From Hymenobacter aerophilus DSM 13606 (GTDB lineage: Bacteria; Bacteroidota; Bacteroidia; Cytophagales; Hymenobacteraceae): 64,000 nucleotides of DNA. Where the stretch lies: the NCBI RefSeq assembly GCF_000382225.1, contig NZ_KB907800.1:270889-334888 (forward strand), in the 5' to 3' direction. The notes under the pieces were generated by a model. The model did not search any database. It saw only the letters and a program-made list of their open reading frames with translations, and was not told the DNA's origin. Each line of letters opens with the position of its first letter. Position 1 is the stretch's first letter. This document shows positions 18,372 through 26,766 of the stretch, in pieces. A program made the position numbers and the translations under genes.

Positions 18372-19112
18372 CTAGAACTTCAGCCGGCCCACGACCAGCC
18401 CCAGCACCAGTGCCCCATACACAACGCAGATAACGACCTCCAACATGTTGCCACTCTTCGAGCCCGTGCGGATAAGCGGGATGCCCAGGCTGGTATCGAG
18501 CAGCGGCATAAACCACTTCACGCCGGCCTTGGTAACCGAGTCGGCCAGCAGGTGCGACACGTAGCCGCCGCCCGCAAACAGCGCCACGCCGTGCCAGCCC
18601 AGGCTTTGGTTAGCCAGGTGGCCAATGTAGGTCCAGGCGGCGGCGGCCCAGATGGTGTGGGTGTAGGAGCGGTGGCTGGTGAAGGGGGCCAGGGAGATGA
18701 AGCAGCCCAGCATGCTCAGCCACACGAAGCCGGTGTACAGGCCCGCCACCACCGTGCACAGGCCCGTGAACAGCAGCGCCAGCTTGCGGGTCGAGTCGCC
18801 CTGCATGGCCGCGCCCACCAGCCCGAAGGCCAGCGCCACCGTGAAGGCCAGCCGCCGGTCAGGTCCTGGAACCAGCTGCCACTGGGCGTAGGCGGCTACC
18901 GCGGCGGCCACCACTACAAAGGCCCAGCGCACGTAGCTCTGGGCGAAACCGAGCCGCTTGCTAAGCCGGGAGGCGGGGTGGTCGAGGTCGGGGGCCAGGG
19001 CCGAGAAGCCGGCCAGGGCAATACCGGCCGGCGAGAACGGCACGCCTGGCACGAGGCCCGCCACGGCCACGCCGGTAATCAGGCCAATGGCCAAATGAGA
19101 AGAACCGCGCAA
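18372..19112 (-). CDS. YdjM-like (DUF457) membrane-bound metal-dependent hydrolase
   Basis: A 246-residue protein with the DUF457 layout: HLAIGLITG at the N-terminus, the acidic APDLDHPASRLSKRLG motif, HRSYTHTIWAAAAW in the middle and GGGYVSHLLADSVTKAGVKW further on. Between these lie several membrane segments. The His/Asp residues in these motifs are the presumed metal ligands. E. coli YdjM is an SOS-induced inner membrane protein of unknown role. The start appears to be TTG, as no ATG occurs upstream of the conserved HLAIG segment. Confidence 0.88.
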   Translation of the reverse strand: MRGSSHLAIGLITGVAVAGLVPGVPFSPAGIALAGFSALAPDLDHPASRLSKRLGFAQSYVRWAFVVVAAAVAAYAQWQLVPGPDRRLAFTVALAFGLVGAAMQGDSTRKLALLFTGLCTVVAGLYTGFVWLSMLGCFISLAPFTSHRSYTHTIWAAAAWTYIGHLANQSLGWHGVALFAGGGYVSHLLADSVTKAGVKWFMPLLDTSLGIPLIRTGSKSGNMLEVVICVVYGALVLGLVVGRLKF

Positions 19113-19150
19113 TTTTAGGAGACAGTGGTTAATGAAGGAATGGAAACGTC

Positions 19151-19238
19151 TGTCATCCTGAGCGCAGCGAAGGACCTATACAGAAGCTAACACCAGATAA
19201 CAGCTTCTGTATAGGTCCTTCGCAAGCTCAGGATGACA
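19151..19238. repeat. Dispersed palindromic element, copy 2
   Basis: Ends TGTCATCCTGAGC and GCTCAGGATGACA match copy 1, but the inner part differs (TATACAGAAGCT facing AGCTTCTGTATA). One position of the outer arms is mismatched. It lies between the YdjM-like gene and a small gene on the same strand. Confidence 0.9.
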
Positions 19239-19257
19239 AATGTCGTTCATCTATCCC

Positions 19258-19473
19258 CTAAAAGCTGCCGCCGCTGCCTTTCAAACCACTGCGCAGGTCC
19301 TGCACCTGGTTTTCGAGGTGGTTGAGGCACTGGCGGAAGGCATCTTCAGCTTCCGACTGCTGCTGCCGGGGCAGCGGACCGTCCTGGCGCACGTGTTCGC
19401 AGATGAGGCGCAGCTGCTGCACCATCCCATCCCACTGCTTGTTGCTGTCCGCTGCTGCCTGCTTGTCTGTCAT
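19258..19473 (-). CDS. Small hypothetical protein, charged and helical
   Basis: A 71-residue frame starting with ATG. The product is hydrophilic, Gln/Glu-rich and predicted helical, possibly a short coiled coil (residues ~15-60). No family is recognised. It sits alone between a palindromic element and mfd. GC-rich third positions support coding, but the short length leaves doubt. Confidence 0.5.
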   Translation of the reverse strand: MTDKQAAADSNKQWDGMVQQLRLICEHVRQDGPLPRQQQSEAEDAFRQCLNHLENQVQDLRSGLKGSGGSF

Positions 19474-19704
19474 AGCCTTAGGTGCGGGGCGCTGCCCCGG
19501 TGCCGCGTGAAGAGGGAAGGTACGACGGGAATGGGCAAAAGCCGCGGAAACTTTCCGGGGCCGCCATTGGTATTGACTAGCGCGCTACGCGCCGTGTGCC
19601 TGTACTGCCCGACCGGTTTTGCCCCCGGCCGGGCTTCTACCGTTGCCGGCCGCAGTAGCTTAGCCGCGCCGTTATCCTGATTTTCGCCCTAGCCGCTCCG
19701 CCCT

Positions 19705-22700
19705 TTGCAGGTTTCCGACTTCCTTAAGCTCTACCTCCTCGACCCCACCGTGCTCACCGTGGGCGCCCGCCTCAACCCGGCCACCCGCCGCACCCTCGGC
19801 AAGGCCGCCGATAAAGCGGAAGCCCCCGCCCGGCTGCACCTGCGCGGGCTGGTAGGCTCCCAGGATGCCGTGCTGGCCGCCGCGCTGCACCACAGCTACC
19901 CCCAGCAGCCCCAGCTCTTCATCCTCCACGACCGCGAGGAGGCCGCCTACTTCCTGGCCGACCTCCAGCACCTGCTGCCCAACGAGGAGCCCCTCCTCTT
20001 CCCCAGCTCCTACAAGCGCCCCTACGCCTTCGATGAGACGGAAAATGCCAACGTGCTTATGCGGGCCGAGGTGCTGAACCGGCTGAACTCGCGGACCTCG
20101 GTGCCTCACCCCCCAACCCCCTCTCCAGGGGGAGAGGGGGAGCCAAGTGACAAAAAGCCAGTGACTACAACGGGTCGTCAGGCTCCCCCCTCTCCCCCCG
20201 GAGAGGGGGGCCGGGGGGGTGAGGCCCCTGGCCCCCTCATCGTCACCTACCCCGAGGCGCTGTTCGAGAAGGTTATCAACAAGAAAAGCCTGGTGGCCAA
20301 CACGTTTATCGTGAAAGTGGGCGACCGGCTTGATGTGAACTTTATCAGCGAGATGCTGGCCGAGTACGACTTCGAGCGGAGCGACTTCGTGTACGAGGCG
20401 GGCCAGTTCGCGGTGCGCGGCGGCATCGTGGACATCTTCAGCTACGCCAACGAGCTGCCTTACCGCATCGAGCTGTTCGGGGACGAGGTGGAGACGATTC
20501 GCACGTTTGACCCCGAGAGCCAGCTGTCGGTGGACAAGAAGAGCCAAGTGAGCATCATCCCCAACGTGCAGACCAAGCTGCTGCAGGAGACGCGGGAGGC
20601 GTTTCTCGACTTCATTCCGGGCGATACGGCCATTTGGGCCAAGGACCTGCGCCAGACGCTGGACGTGGTAACCGAGTCGTTCGAGCGGGCCGAGGCCGAT
20701 TTCCAGCAGTTGCTGGCCGGGGCCGCGGGCATGCAGATTGTGAGTAAGCCCGAGGACCTTTTTGAGTCGGGCAAGAGCTTTAAGAAGCTGCTGGAGGGCT
20801 TTGCCATCGCCGAGTTCGGCAAGCGGTTCTACTTCAAGAGCGGCGAGGATTTCCAGTTTACCAGCAAGCCCCAGCCCAGCTTCAACAAGGATTTCGGGCG
20901 GCTGGTGAAGAACCTGCACGAAAACCAGCAGGCCGGCTACACCAACATCATTGCCGCCGAATCCGTCCGGCAGGCCGACCGGCTGCGCACGATTTTCGAT
21001 GAGCTCGACAACAATGTGCAGTTTCAGCACCTGCTGCTGGGGCTGCGCGAGGGCTACATCGACGATACGCTGCAGTTGCTCGTGTACACCGACCACCAGC
21101 TGTTCGAGCGGTTTTACCGGGCCCAGGAGGGCCGTAAGTTCTCCAAGAAAAAGGCCCTCACCCTCAAGGAGCTGCGCACCCTGGTGCCCGGCGACTACGT
21201 GACCCACCAGGACTACGGCATTGCCCGGTTCGCGGGCCTCACCCAGGTCGAAATCAACGACCGGATGCAGGAGGCCATCCGGCTGATTTACCGGGATGAT
21301 GACGTGCTGACCGTCAGCATTCACGCCCTGCACAAGATTGCCAAGTACAGCGGGGCCGAGGGCACGCCGCCCACCATGAGCAAGCTGGGCTCGCCGGAGT
21401 GGGAAAACAAGAAAAAGGCCGTCAAGAAGAAGGTGAAGGACATTGCCGCCGAGCTGATTCGGCTGTACGCCAAGCGCAAAACCGCGCCCGGCCACGCCTT
21501 CGCGCCCGACTCGTTTATGCAGGCCGAGCTGGAATCGAGCTTCATCTACGAAGACACCCCCGACCAGGGCAAGGCCACCGAAGACGTGAAGCACGACATG
21601 GAGCAGCCCCACCCCATGGACCGGCTGGTGTGCGGCGACGTGGGTTTCGGCAAAACCGAAGTAGCCATCCGGGCCGCGTTTAAGTCGGTGGCCGATGGCA
21701 AGCAGGTGGCCGTGCTGGTGCCCACCACCATCCTGGCCATGCAGCACTACAAAACGTTTCGCGAGCGGCTGGCCAACCTGCCCGTAACGGTGGAGTACGT
21801 CAACCGCTTCAAATCAACCAAGCAGATAAAGGAGACGCTGGGCCGGGTGGCCGAGGGCAAAACCGACATCCTCATCGGCACCCACCGCCTCACCAACAAA
21901 GACATCAAGTTCAAGGACCTGGGCCTGCTCGTGATTGACGAGGAGCAGAAGTTCGGCGTGAAAACCAAGGACAAGCTCAAGGAGCTGAAGGTGAACGTGG
22001 ACACGCTCACGCTCTCGGCCACGCCCATTCCGCGCACGCTGCACTTCTCGCTGATGGGCGCCCGCGACCTGAGCGTGATTGCCACGCCGCCGCCCAACCG
22101 CCAGCCCGTGCAAACCGAGCTGCACGTGTTCGACGAGCTGCTGATTCGCGACGCCGTGGCCCGCGAAATCAAGCGCGGCGGGCAGGTGTTTTTCGTGCAC
22201 AACCGCGTGAAGGACATCGAGGAGCTGGCCGGCATGATTGTGCGCCTCGTGCCCGACGCCCGCGTGACCTACATTCATGGGCAGATGGAGGGCGACAAGC
22301 TCGAAAAGCGCATGATGAAGTTCGTGGACGGCGACTACGACGTGCTGGTGAGCACCAACCTCATCGAAAGCGGCCTCGACATTCCCAACGCCAACACCAT
22401 CATCATCAACCGCGCCCACCTGTTTGGCCTGAGCGATTTGCACCAGATGCGGGGCCGCGTGGGCCGCTCCAACAAAAAGGCCTACTGTTACCTGCTCACG
22501 CCCCCGGTGGCCGGCCTGCCCTCCGATGCCCGCAAGCGCCTGAGCACGCTCGAAGAATTCTCCGACCTCGGCGACGGCTTCAAGGTGGCCATGCGCGACC
22601 TCGACATCCGGGGCGCGGGCAACCTGCTGGGCGGCGAGCAGTCGGGCTTCATCAACGACCTGGGCTTCGAAACCTACCACCAGATTCTGGACGAGGCCGT

Positions 22701-23256
22701 GACCGAGCTCAAGGAAACCGAGTTCCGCGACCTGTTCCTCGGCGACCCCACCCAGCGCCTGCAGGAAGCCGCCAAAACGGCCGGCGTGCAGCAGTGCAAT
22801 ATCGAAACCGACCTGCAGGTGCTGATTCCCGACGCCTACGTGAGCAACGTGTCGGAGCGGCTGCAACTCTACAGCAAGCTCGACCGCGCCAAAGGCCCCG
22901 AGCAGCTGCGCAAGCTGCTGGCCGGCATGACCGACCGCTTCGGCCCGCTACCGCCCGAAGTGGAGCAGCTGGCCGACATTGTACGCCTGCGCTGGCAGGG
23001 CCGCCACGCCGGCTTCGAGCGCCTGAGCTACAAGAAAAACGTGCTCAAGGGCTACATCCCGGCCGAAAACAACGAGGCCTACTTCCAGGGCGACACCTTC
23101 GGTAACATCCTCTCCTACGTGCAGACCCACCCCAACTCGGCCAGCATGAAGGAGCGCAAGCAGCAGCTCGTCTTCAGCATCAGCAACGTGCCCAGCGTGG
23201 CCGCCGCCAAGCGCCTGCTCAGCGAGCTAGGCAGCGAGGAGCCGGTGGGGGTGTAA
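19705..23256 (+). CDS. mfd: Transcription-repair coupling factor Mfd
   Basis: A 1183-residue Mfd, which removes stalled RNA polymerase and recruits UvrA. Domains in order are the UvrB-homologous N-terminal region (FAVRGGIVDIFSYANELPYRI in the second part), the RNA polymerase interaction domain (GDYVTHQDYGIARF), and the SF2 translocase with Walker A (GDVGFGKTEVA, around residue 645), DEEQ box (VIDEEQKFGV), SATPIPRTL and HQMRGRVGRS, then the C-terminal TRCF domain. The start must be TTG: a TAG stop lies 15 bases upstream in frame and no ATG or GTG comes before the conserved VSDFLKLY. Unusually, residues ~132-177 are a Pro/Gly-rich insert encoded by a GC-rich palindrome, placed just before the conserved IVTYPEALFEKV strand. 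Confidence 0.96.
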   Translation: MQVSDFLKLYLLDPTVLTVGARLNPATRRTLGKAADKAEAPARLHLRGLVGSQDAVLAAALHHSYPQQPQLFILHDREEAAYFLADLQHLLPNEEPLLFPSSYKRPYAFDETENANVLMRAEVLNRLNSRTSVPHPPTPSPGGEGEPSDKKPVTTTGRQAPPSPPGEGGRGGEAPGPLIVTYPEALFEKVINKKSLVANTFIVKVGDRLDVNFISEMLAEYDFERSDFVYEAGQFAVRGGIVDIFSYANELPYRIELFGDEVETIRTFDPESQLSVDKKSQVSIIPNVQTKLLQETREAFLDFIPGDTAIWAKDLRQTLDVVTESFERAEADFQQLLAGAAGMQIVSKPEDLFESGKSFKKLLEGFAIAEFGKRFYFKSGEDFQFTSKPQPSFNKDFGRLVKNLHENQQAGYTNIIAAESVRQADRLRTIFDELDNNVQFQHLLLGLREGYIDDTLQLLVYTDHQLFERFYRAQEGRKFSKKKALTLKELRTLVPGDYVTHQDYGIARFAGLTQVEINDRMQEAIRLIYRDDDVLTVSIHALHKIAKYSGAEGTPPTMSKLGSPEWENKKKAVKKKVKDIAAELIRLYAKRKTAPGHAFAPDSFMQAELESSFIYEDTPDQGKATEDVKHDMEQPHPMDRLVCGDVGFGKTEVAIRAAFKSVADGKQVAVLVPTTILAMQHYKTFRERLANLPVTVEYVNRFKSTKQIKETLGRVAEGKTDILIGTHRLTNKDIKFKDLGLLVIDEEQKFGVKTKDKLKELKVNVDTLTLSATPIPRTLHFSLMGARDLSVIATPPPNRQPVQTELHVFDELLIRDAVAREIKRGGQVFFVHNRVKDIEELAGMIVRLVPDARVTYIHGQMEGDKLEKRMMKFVDGDYDVLVSTNLIESGLDIPNANTIIINRAHLFGLSDLHQMRGRVGRSNKKAYCYLLTPPVAGLPSDARKRLSTLEEFSDLGDGFKVAMRDLDIRGAGNLLGGEQSGFINDLGFETYHQILDEAVTELKETEFRDLFLGDPTQRLQEAAKTAGVQQCNIETDLQVLIPDAYVSNVSERLQLYSKLDRAKGPEQLRKLLAGMTDRFGPLPPEVEQLADIVRLRWQGRHAGFERLSYKKNVLKGYIPAENNEAYFQGDTFGNILSYVQTHPNSASMKERKQQLVFSISNVPSVAAAKRLLSELGSEEPVGV
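20103..20225. repeat. GC-rich palindromic element inserted in frame in mfd
   Basis: GCCTCACCCCCC at the left end faces GGGGGGTGAGGC at the right end, with CCCCTCTCC/GGAGAGGGG blocks inside. The palindrome is 123 bp, exactly 41 codons, and of the three + frames only the mfd frame is free of stops. It belongs to a different family from the GTCATYCWGAGC elements. Confidence 0.88.
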
Positions 23257-23258
23257 TG

Positions 23259-23330
23259 AAAATAGGCGTATAAACGAGAGAAGGCAGCCCCCAAGCGGAG
23301 GCCGCCTTCTCTCGTTTATACGCCTATTTT
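23259..23330. terminator. Long perfect palindrome between mfd and the GHKL-nuclease gene
   Basis: Perfect 27-bp arms (23259-23285 and 23304-23330) around an 18-base loop, ending in CCTATTTTTG on the + side. The right arm contains the last four codons and the stop of the minus-strand gene (KIGV-stop), so the left arm is an inverted copy of coding sequence. Confidence 0.85.
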
Positions 23331-25355
23331 TGTTAATTTATCTGTGACATTGCTAAAATCAATTTCAGGAAAATCCTCTTTTAACACAGCTGACACATCA
23401 ACATCTTCTAATTGTAGTTCGGTCGAAAGATAACTTAGCTTTCTTTTGTTTATTTCAATAATATCCTGCCATTCAACAACCCATATTTCAATATTTTTTC
23501 TTTCATTTTGAGAATAAAAATATGGCTTACCAACAGGCTTTGATATACCTTTTAATTTATAACTTGTCATATTGGAAATACTAGATGACACAAGAATAAT
23601 TTTGTAATTTATTTTTGGAAAGAAAGCCAATGTATCTATTTCATATGCATATCTTTCAGCTTGCAATAATTCTTTATTTGATATTTTTACTCCTGGAGCT
23701 TTCAATTCAACAATAAGCACCTCTCTATTAGAAGCATCTAATATCTTTTCATTAAACAAAAAAAGATCAGTTATAGAGCGAATATCATTATCTTCTATAT
23801 GAACAAAATTATCATCTTCTTCACTCGGCGTGAATTTAAACAACTTATTTCTCAGAGCAGTTAAGTTATTTTTAAGACTTTTATCTGAAAGTAAACGGGT
23901 TGATGTATCGACATATTCCTCACCAAATATCCATAACATTTTCTCAACTACTTTATGCAATTGCGTTCTTTCTTTAACATATTTAGATGTTTTCGAGCTG
24001 ACTAATGACTCTAAAAGCTCCAATTGATGCAGTCTTTTAGACACTCTATCGGAAAAATGTATAACCTCCTCTAAACCTGTTTTCTCTAATAGACAATTAA
24101 ATTTTTCAACTGTTTCATCATCTAGTTTTAATATTTCACTAACAAGTGGCAAAGTTCCATCAGTAACAAGTGCCCTATTAATTAATGGAAATATTATCTC
24201 CCTCAAATCATTATTCTCTTCTATTAACTTATACTTATTCTCAACTAAATATGCTAGTTTATCAAACATTACTCCTTGAGCGACAGAGGCAATGTCTTCA
24301 GAAGGGTAATATTTATCTTCTTGTAGTCGAGTTGTGAACTTTTCAAAAGCTTCATTCTTTATCTTAAAAAATGAAGCAACTTCATTTCTAATAAATTTCT
24401 TCAAATCAGCTTTGTCAGTATCTATATCTGACAAATCCATATCTCTAAATATATTACCTTGAAAGAATTCAGCATTTACGTATACAATCCATGTACCTAG
24501 ATCAGGGCTCAGCCAATCCGCATCAAATTTAAATCCATAAGAAACAGTTTGTATTCCAGCATTATCTACAGTTAAAAATACTTTTAGATCTGTTTTTTCA
24601 CCTATTTTTAATTTAGAATATGTGAAATACATTTCAAATTCATCTTTTTTATTATCAATATATTTTCTAACTATTCGTTCAGGCTCACCATCAATAAATA
24701 ACTTTGGATCAACTAATATATCATTTACATAAATATTTATTTCTTTGTTAAAAATTTTCAACATGTATTTTTCAAATAAAGAAATAAATATTTTTTCAAA
24801 TGCAAAATCTAATGACAATTTCTTTTTCTTATTTTCATTCACAGCAACAGAATCATATATATTATCTATTCTGACCTTGTAATAGGTGTTATTTGCAACA
24901 TTATTAGCAAGATATTCACTATCTATATCTAAATCTATATCCGAAACATTAGAATTTCCATCAAAATCATGCTCATTTAACACAAAACTTAATTTTGACT
25001 TGAATCCACTATCTCTATCATATGCAAGAGATTCGATAGTAACTTTGGCACCAATTTGAAGAGCTGCAAATCGACCAATTCCTTTGCCACCTACTTTATT
25101 ATTTGTACCTATTTCCAGTAATTTGTTGTCTATATCAGAGACGGAAACCCCTATTCCATTATCAATCACTTCTATATTTGATATAAATGGACTAAAAATG
25201 TTATTAGAATCACCATATTCTATATTTATGTGTATTTCTGTTGCTTCAGCTTGTATGCTGTTATTTATCAATTCAGAGAAAGCAACGAACGTGTCTCTGT
25301 ATTGCGCAAATATATCTTTTATTACACGCGAATTAGTTGAGAGTTTCTTTTTCAT
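23316..25355 (-). CDS. AT-rich GHKL ATPase fused to a PD-(D/E)xK-like nuclease domain
   Basis: A ~679-residue protein whose gene is visibly AT-rich while all neighbours are GC-rich. The N-terminus is a Bergerat-fold (Hsp90/MutL/histidine kinase-like) ATPase: N box FSELINNSIQAEAT with E28 and N32, G1 box VIDNGIGVS (D65) and glycine-rich lid GGKGIGRFAAL. A long, partly helical middle follows. Near the C-terminus, D530, then E550-x-K552 in VLIVELKAPG and Q565-x3-Y569 in LLQAERYAYE match the arrangement of RecB-like or Shedu-like PD-(D/E)xK nucleases. No membrane segment is seen. ATG at 25355 is preferred because the conserved SRVIKDIF region starts just after it. An ATP-dependent nuclease in phage or plasmid defence is my inference; I cannot name an existing family. 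Confidence 0.8.
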   Translation of the reverse strand: MKKKLSTNSRVIKDIFAQYRDTFVAFSELINNSIQAEATEIHINIEYGDSNNIFSPFISNIEVIDNGIGVSVSDIDNKLLEIGTNNKVGGKGIGRFAALQIGAKVTIESLAYDRDSGFKSKLSFVLNEHDFDGNSNVSDIDLDIDSEYLANNVANNTYYKVRIDNIYDSVAVNENKKKKLSLDFAFEKIFISLFEKYMLKIFNKEINIYVNDILVDPKLFIDGEPERIVRKYIDNKKDEFEMYFTYSKLKIGEKTDLKVFLTVDNAGIQTVSYGFKFDADWLSPDLGTWIVYVNAEFFQGNIFRDMDLSDIDTDKADLKKFIRNEVASFFKIKNEAFEKFTTRLQEDKYYPSEDIASVAQGVMFDKLAYLVENKYKLIEENNDLREIIFPLINRALVTDGTLPLVSEILKLDDETVEKFNCLLEKTGLEEVIHFSDRVSKRLHQLELLESLVSSKTSKYVKERTQLHKVVEKMLWIFGEEYVDTSTRLLSDKSLKNNLTALRNKLFKFTPSEEDDNFVHIEDNDIRSITDLFLFNEKILDASNREVLIVELKAPGVKISNKELLQAERYAYEIDTLAFFPKINYKIILVSSSISNMTSYKLKGISKPVGKPYFYSQNERKNIEIWVVEWQDIIEINKRKLSYLSTELQLEDVDVSAVLKEDFPEIDFSNVTDKLTKIGV

Positions 25356-25888
25356 TTTAGCTGTACATGAGTGGGGACGCGCGAAGGTATAATAATTAGG
25401 CAAATTATCAGTATAGTAGCCATTCTTTCGGGGCAATCTTAAGTGGCATGAGCTTGTTGCTATCATTCATGATAATGGTAACGCTATATCTCACTTACTG
25501 TATTGCGTGAAGGCGAAACTGCGCCGGGTGAAGCCTCTCCCGTCTCTTTCAACGCTACTCCCAAACTCGCCACAATCACTGCCGCCGCTGCTACATCCTC
25601 TGCGGCGGCGAGCTGAGGGCGTTGCGCGACCGATTGAACCCATAACGTGAGCATTTGAACCTATAACGTGGCTCATCGAACCCATAGCGCGGCCGTTCGA
25701 ACTTATAACGTGGCGAGTTGAACCCGTAACGCGGCCGTTGAAGTCGTCGCGGGGCGGTGTGGGGTCGTAGCGGGCGCCGGTAGGTCTGTCGCGGGGGTGG
25801 CGGCCGAAATATTCCTGGGCTTCACTGGCGCATTGTATGGCGGCGGTTTCTATATTACGCCTACAAACCCACTAACCCTCATTCCCTT
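25356..25888. other. Divergent intergenic region with AT-rich and GC-rich halves
   Basis: About 530 bp between divergent genes. The left ~150 bp is AT-rich like the nuclease gene and holds a TACCTTCG promoter-like box near 25382-25389 on the minus strand. Composition changes sharply near 25500, after which a degenerate 21-bp-period array occupies the GC-rich part. No clear gene is present, although a minus-strand frame stays open through the array. Confidence 0.6.
25615..25802. repeat. Degenerate 21-bp tandem array
   Basis: Nine units, eight of 21 bp and one of 20 bp. The five clearest begin GAACCCATAACGTG, GAACCTATAACGTG, GAACCCATAGCGCG, GAACTTATAACGTG and GAACCCGTAACGCG, spaced 21 bp apart from 25636. 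Units outside these keep the G-rich second half (TCGCGGGG) but lose the first. The period equals two helical turns and seven codons. Confidence 0.75.
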
Positions 25889-26557
25889 ATGAACGATACC
25901 CAACGGGCGAAGCTGGCCATGCTGCAAGCCACTCTGGCCGTGCTCGACCAGCACGCCGCCCTCTACGCCACCAACCAGGCCCTCGGCAAAGCCCACGACG
26001 AGCTGGCCGCCCTCGTCGCGGCCCTCGACCCCACCGCCGACCGCCAGCGCAACGCCGTGACGCCCGCCCAGCCCGGTGCCGTGAAAAAGCAAACCAAGCA
26101 GCTGCTGGCCCGGCGCGCCGCCGAAGTTGCCGCCGCCCTGCTGGCCCTGGCCGACGAGCAGGACGACATCGGCCTGCACACCGACGCCGACTACACCGAA
26201 AAGCAGCTCCAGCGCCAACCCGACAACGACCTGCTGCGCATCGGGGCCAACCTGCACCGCCGCGCCACCGAGCACGCCCAGCCCCTGGCCCAGCAAAACG
26301 TAACGCCCCAGGAGCTCCAGGACCTGCAAGCCGCCCTCGACGCCTTCCGCCAGGAACTGACCACGCCCCGCACCGCCGTGGCCACCGGCAAGGCCCTCAA
26401 GCAGCAAATCAGCGCCGACTTGCGCCAGGCCAACAACCTGCTCCGCAACCGCCTCGATAAGTACCTGCTGCGCTACCAGCGCCCCCAGCCCGCCTTCTAT
26501 ACCGCCTACCAGTCGGCCCGCCAAACCATCAACACGGCCGCCCGCAGTGAGAAGTGA
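25889..26557 (+). CDS. Hypothetical helical protein (possible coiled coil)
   Basis: A 222-residue, Ala/Leu/Gln-rich, hydrophilic protein predicted to be nearly all helix, with likely coiled-coil stretches around residues 10-45 and 130-190. No signal peptide, membrane segment or known domain is visible. Codon use is GC-rich like the bulk of the window. The last codons, ending in SEK and the stop, lie inside a heptamer repeat array, so the C-terminus has been shaped by repeat expansion. The function is unknown. Confidence 0.75.
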   Translation: MNDTQRAKLAMLQATLAVLDQHAALYATNQALGKAHDELAALVAALDPTADRQRNAVTPAQPGAVKKQTKQLLARRAAEVAAALLALADEQDDIGLHTDADYTEKQLQRQPDNDLLRIGANLHRRATEHAQPLAQQNVTPQELQDLQAALDAFRQELTTPRTAVATGKALKQQISADLRQANNLLRNRLDKYLLRYQRPQPAFYTAYQSARQTINTAARSEK

Positions 26558-26594
26558 GAAGTGAGAAGTGAGAAGTGAGAAGTGAGAAGTGAGA
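26546..26594 (+). repeat. Heptamer tandem array AGTGAGA x7
   Basis: Seven perfect AGTGAGA units. The array starts inside the last codons of the preceding gene, whose TGA stop is part of the second unit, and runs straight into the next palindromic element. Confidence 0.95.
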
Positions 26595-26730
26595 AAAGGA
26601 ACGTCATTCTGAGCGAAGCCGGCGGCGAAGTCGAAGAATCTCTACCGGAGTGGTAACCCTATCGGCCGCAACGAAGCGGTAGAGATTCTTCGACTGCGCC
26701 TCCGGCTTCGCTCAGAATGACGTTCCTTTT
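26594..26730. repeat. Dispersed palindromic element, copy 3
   Basis: Ends AAAAGGAACGTCATTCTGAG and its complement face each other, with inner arms GTCGAAGAATCTCTACCG and CGGTAGAGATTCTTCGAC and a short mismatched patch between. It lies between convergent genes. Confidence 0.9.
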
Positions 26731-26766
26731 TCTTCCTTCCCCCCTGCTCCTACCTCTACCTCTCTC

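Noticed and set aside
18130..18516. A 128-codon minus-strand frame downstream of the YdjM-like gene
   Set aside because: It overlaps the end of the YdjM-like gene, and lacks family motifs, a credible start and GC-rich third positions.
19672..21747. A 691-codon open frame on the minus strand
   Set aside because: Antisense shadow of mfd; it has no known domains, while mfd motifs are intact on the + strand.
25491..25685. A 64-codon minus-strand frame through the 21-bp array
   Set aside because: Not called as a gene because the repeat periodicity explains the open frame; kept as an alternative in the array finding.
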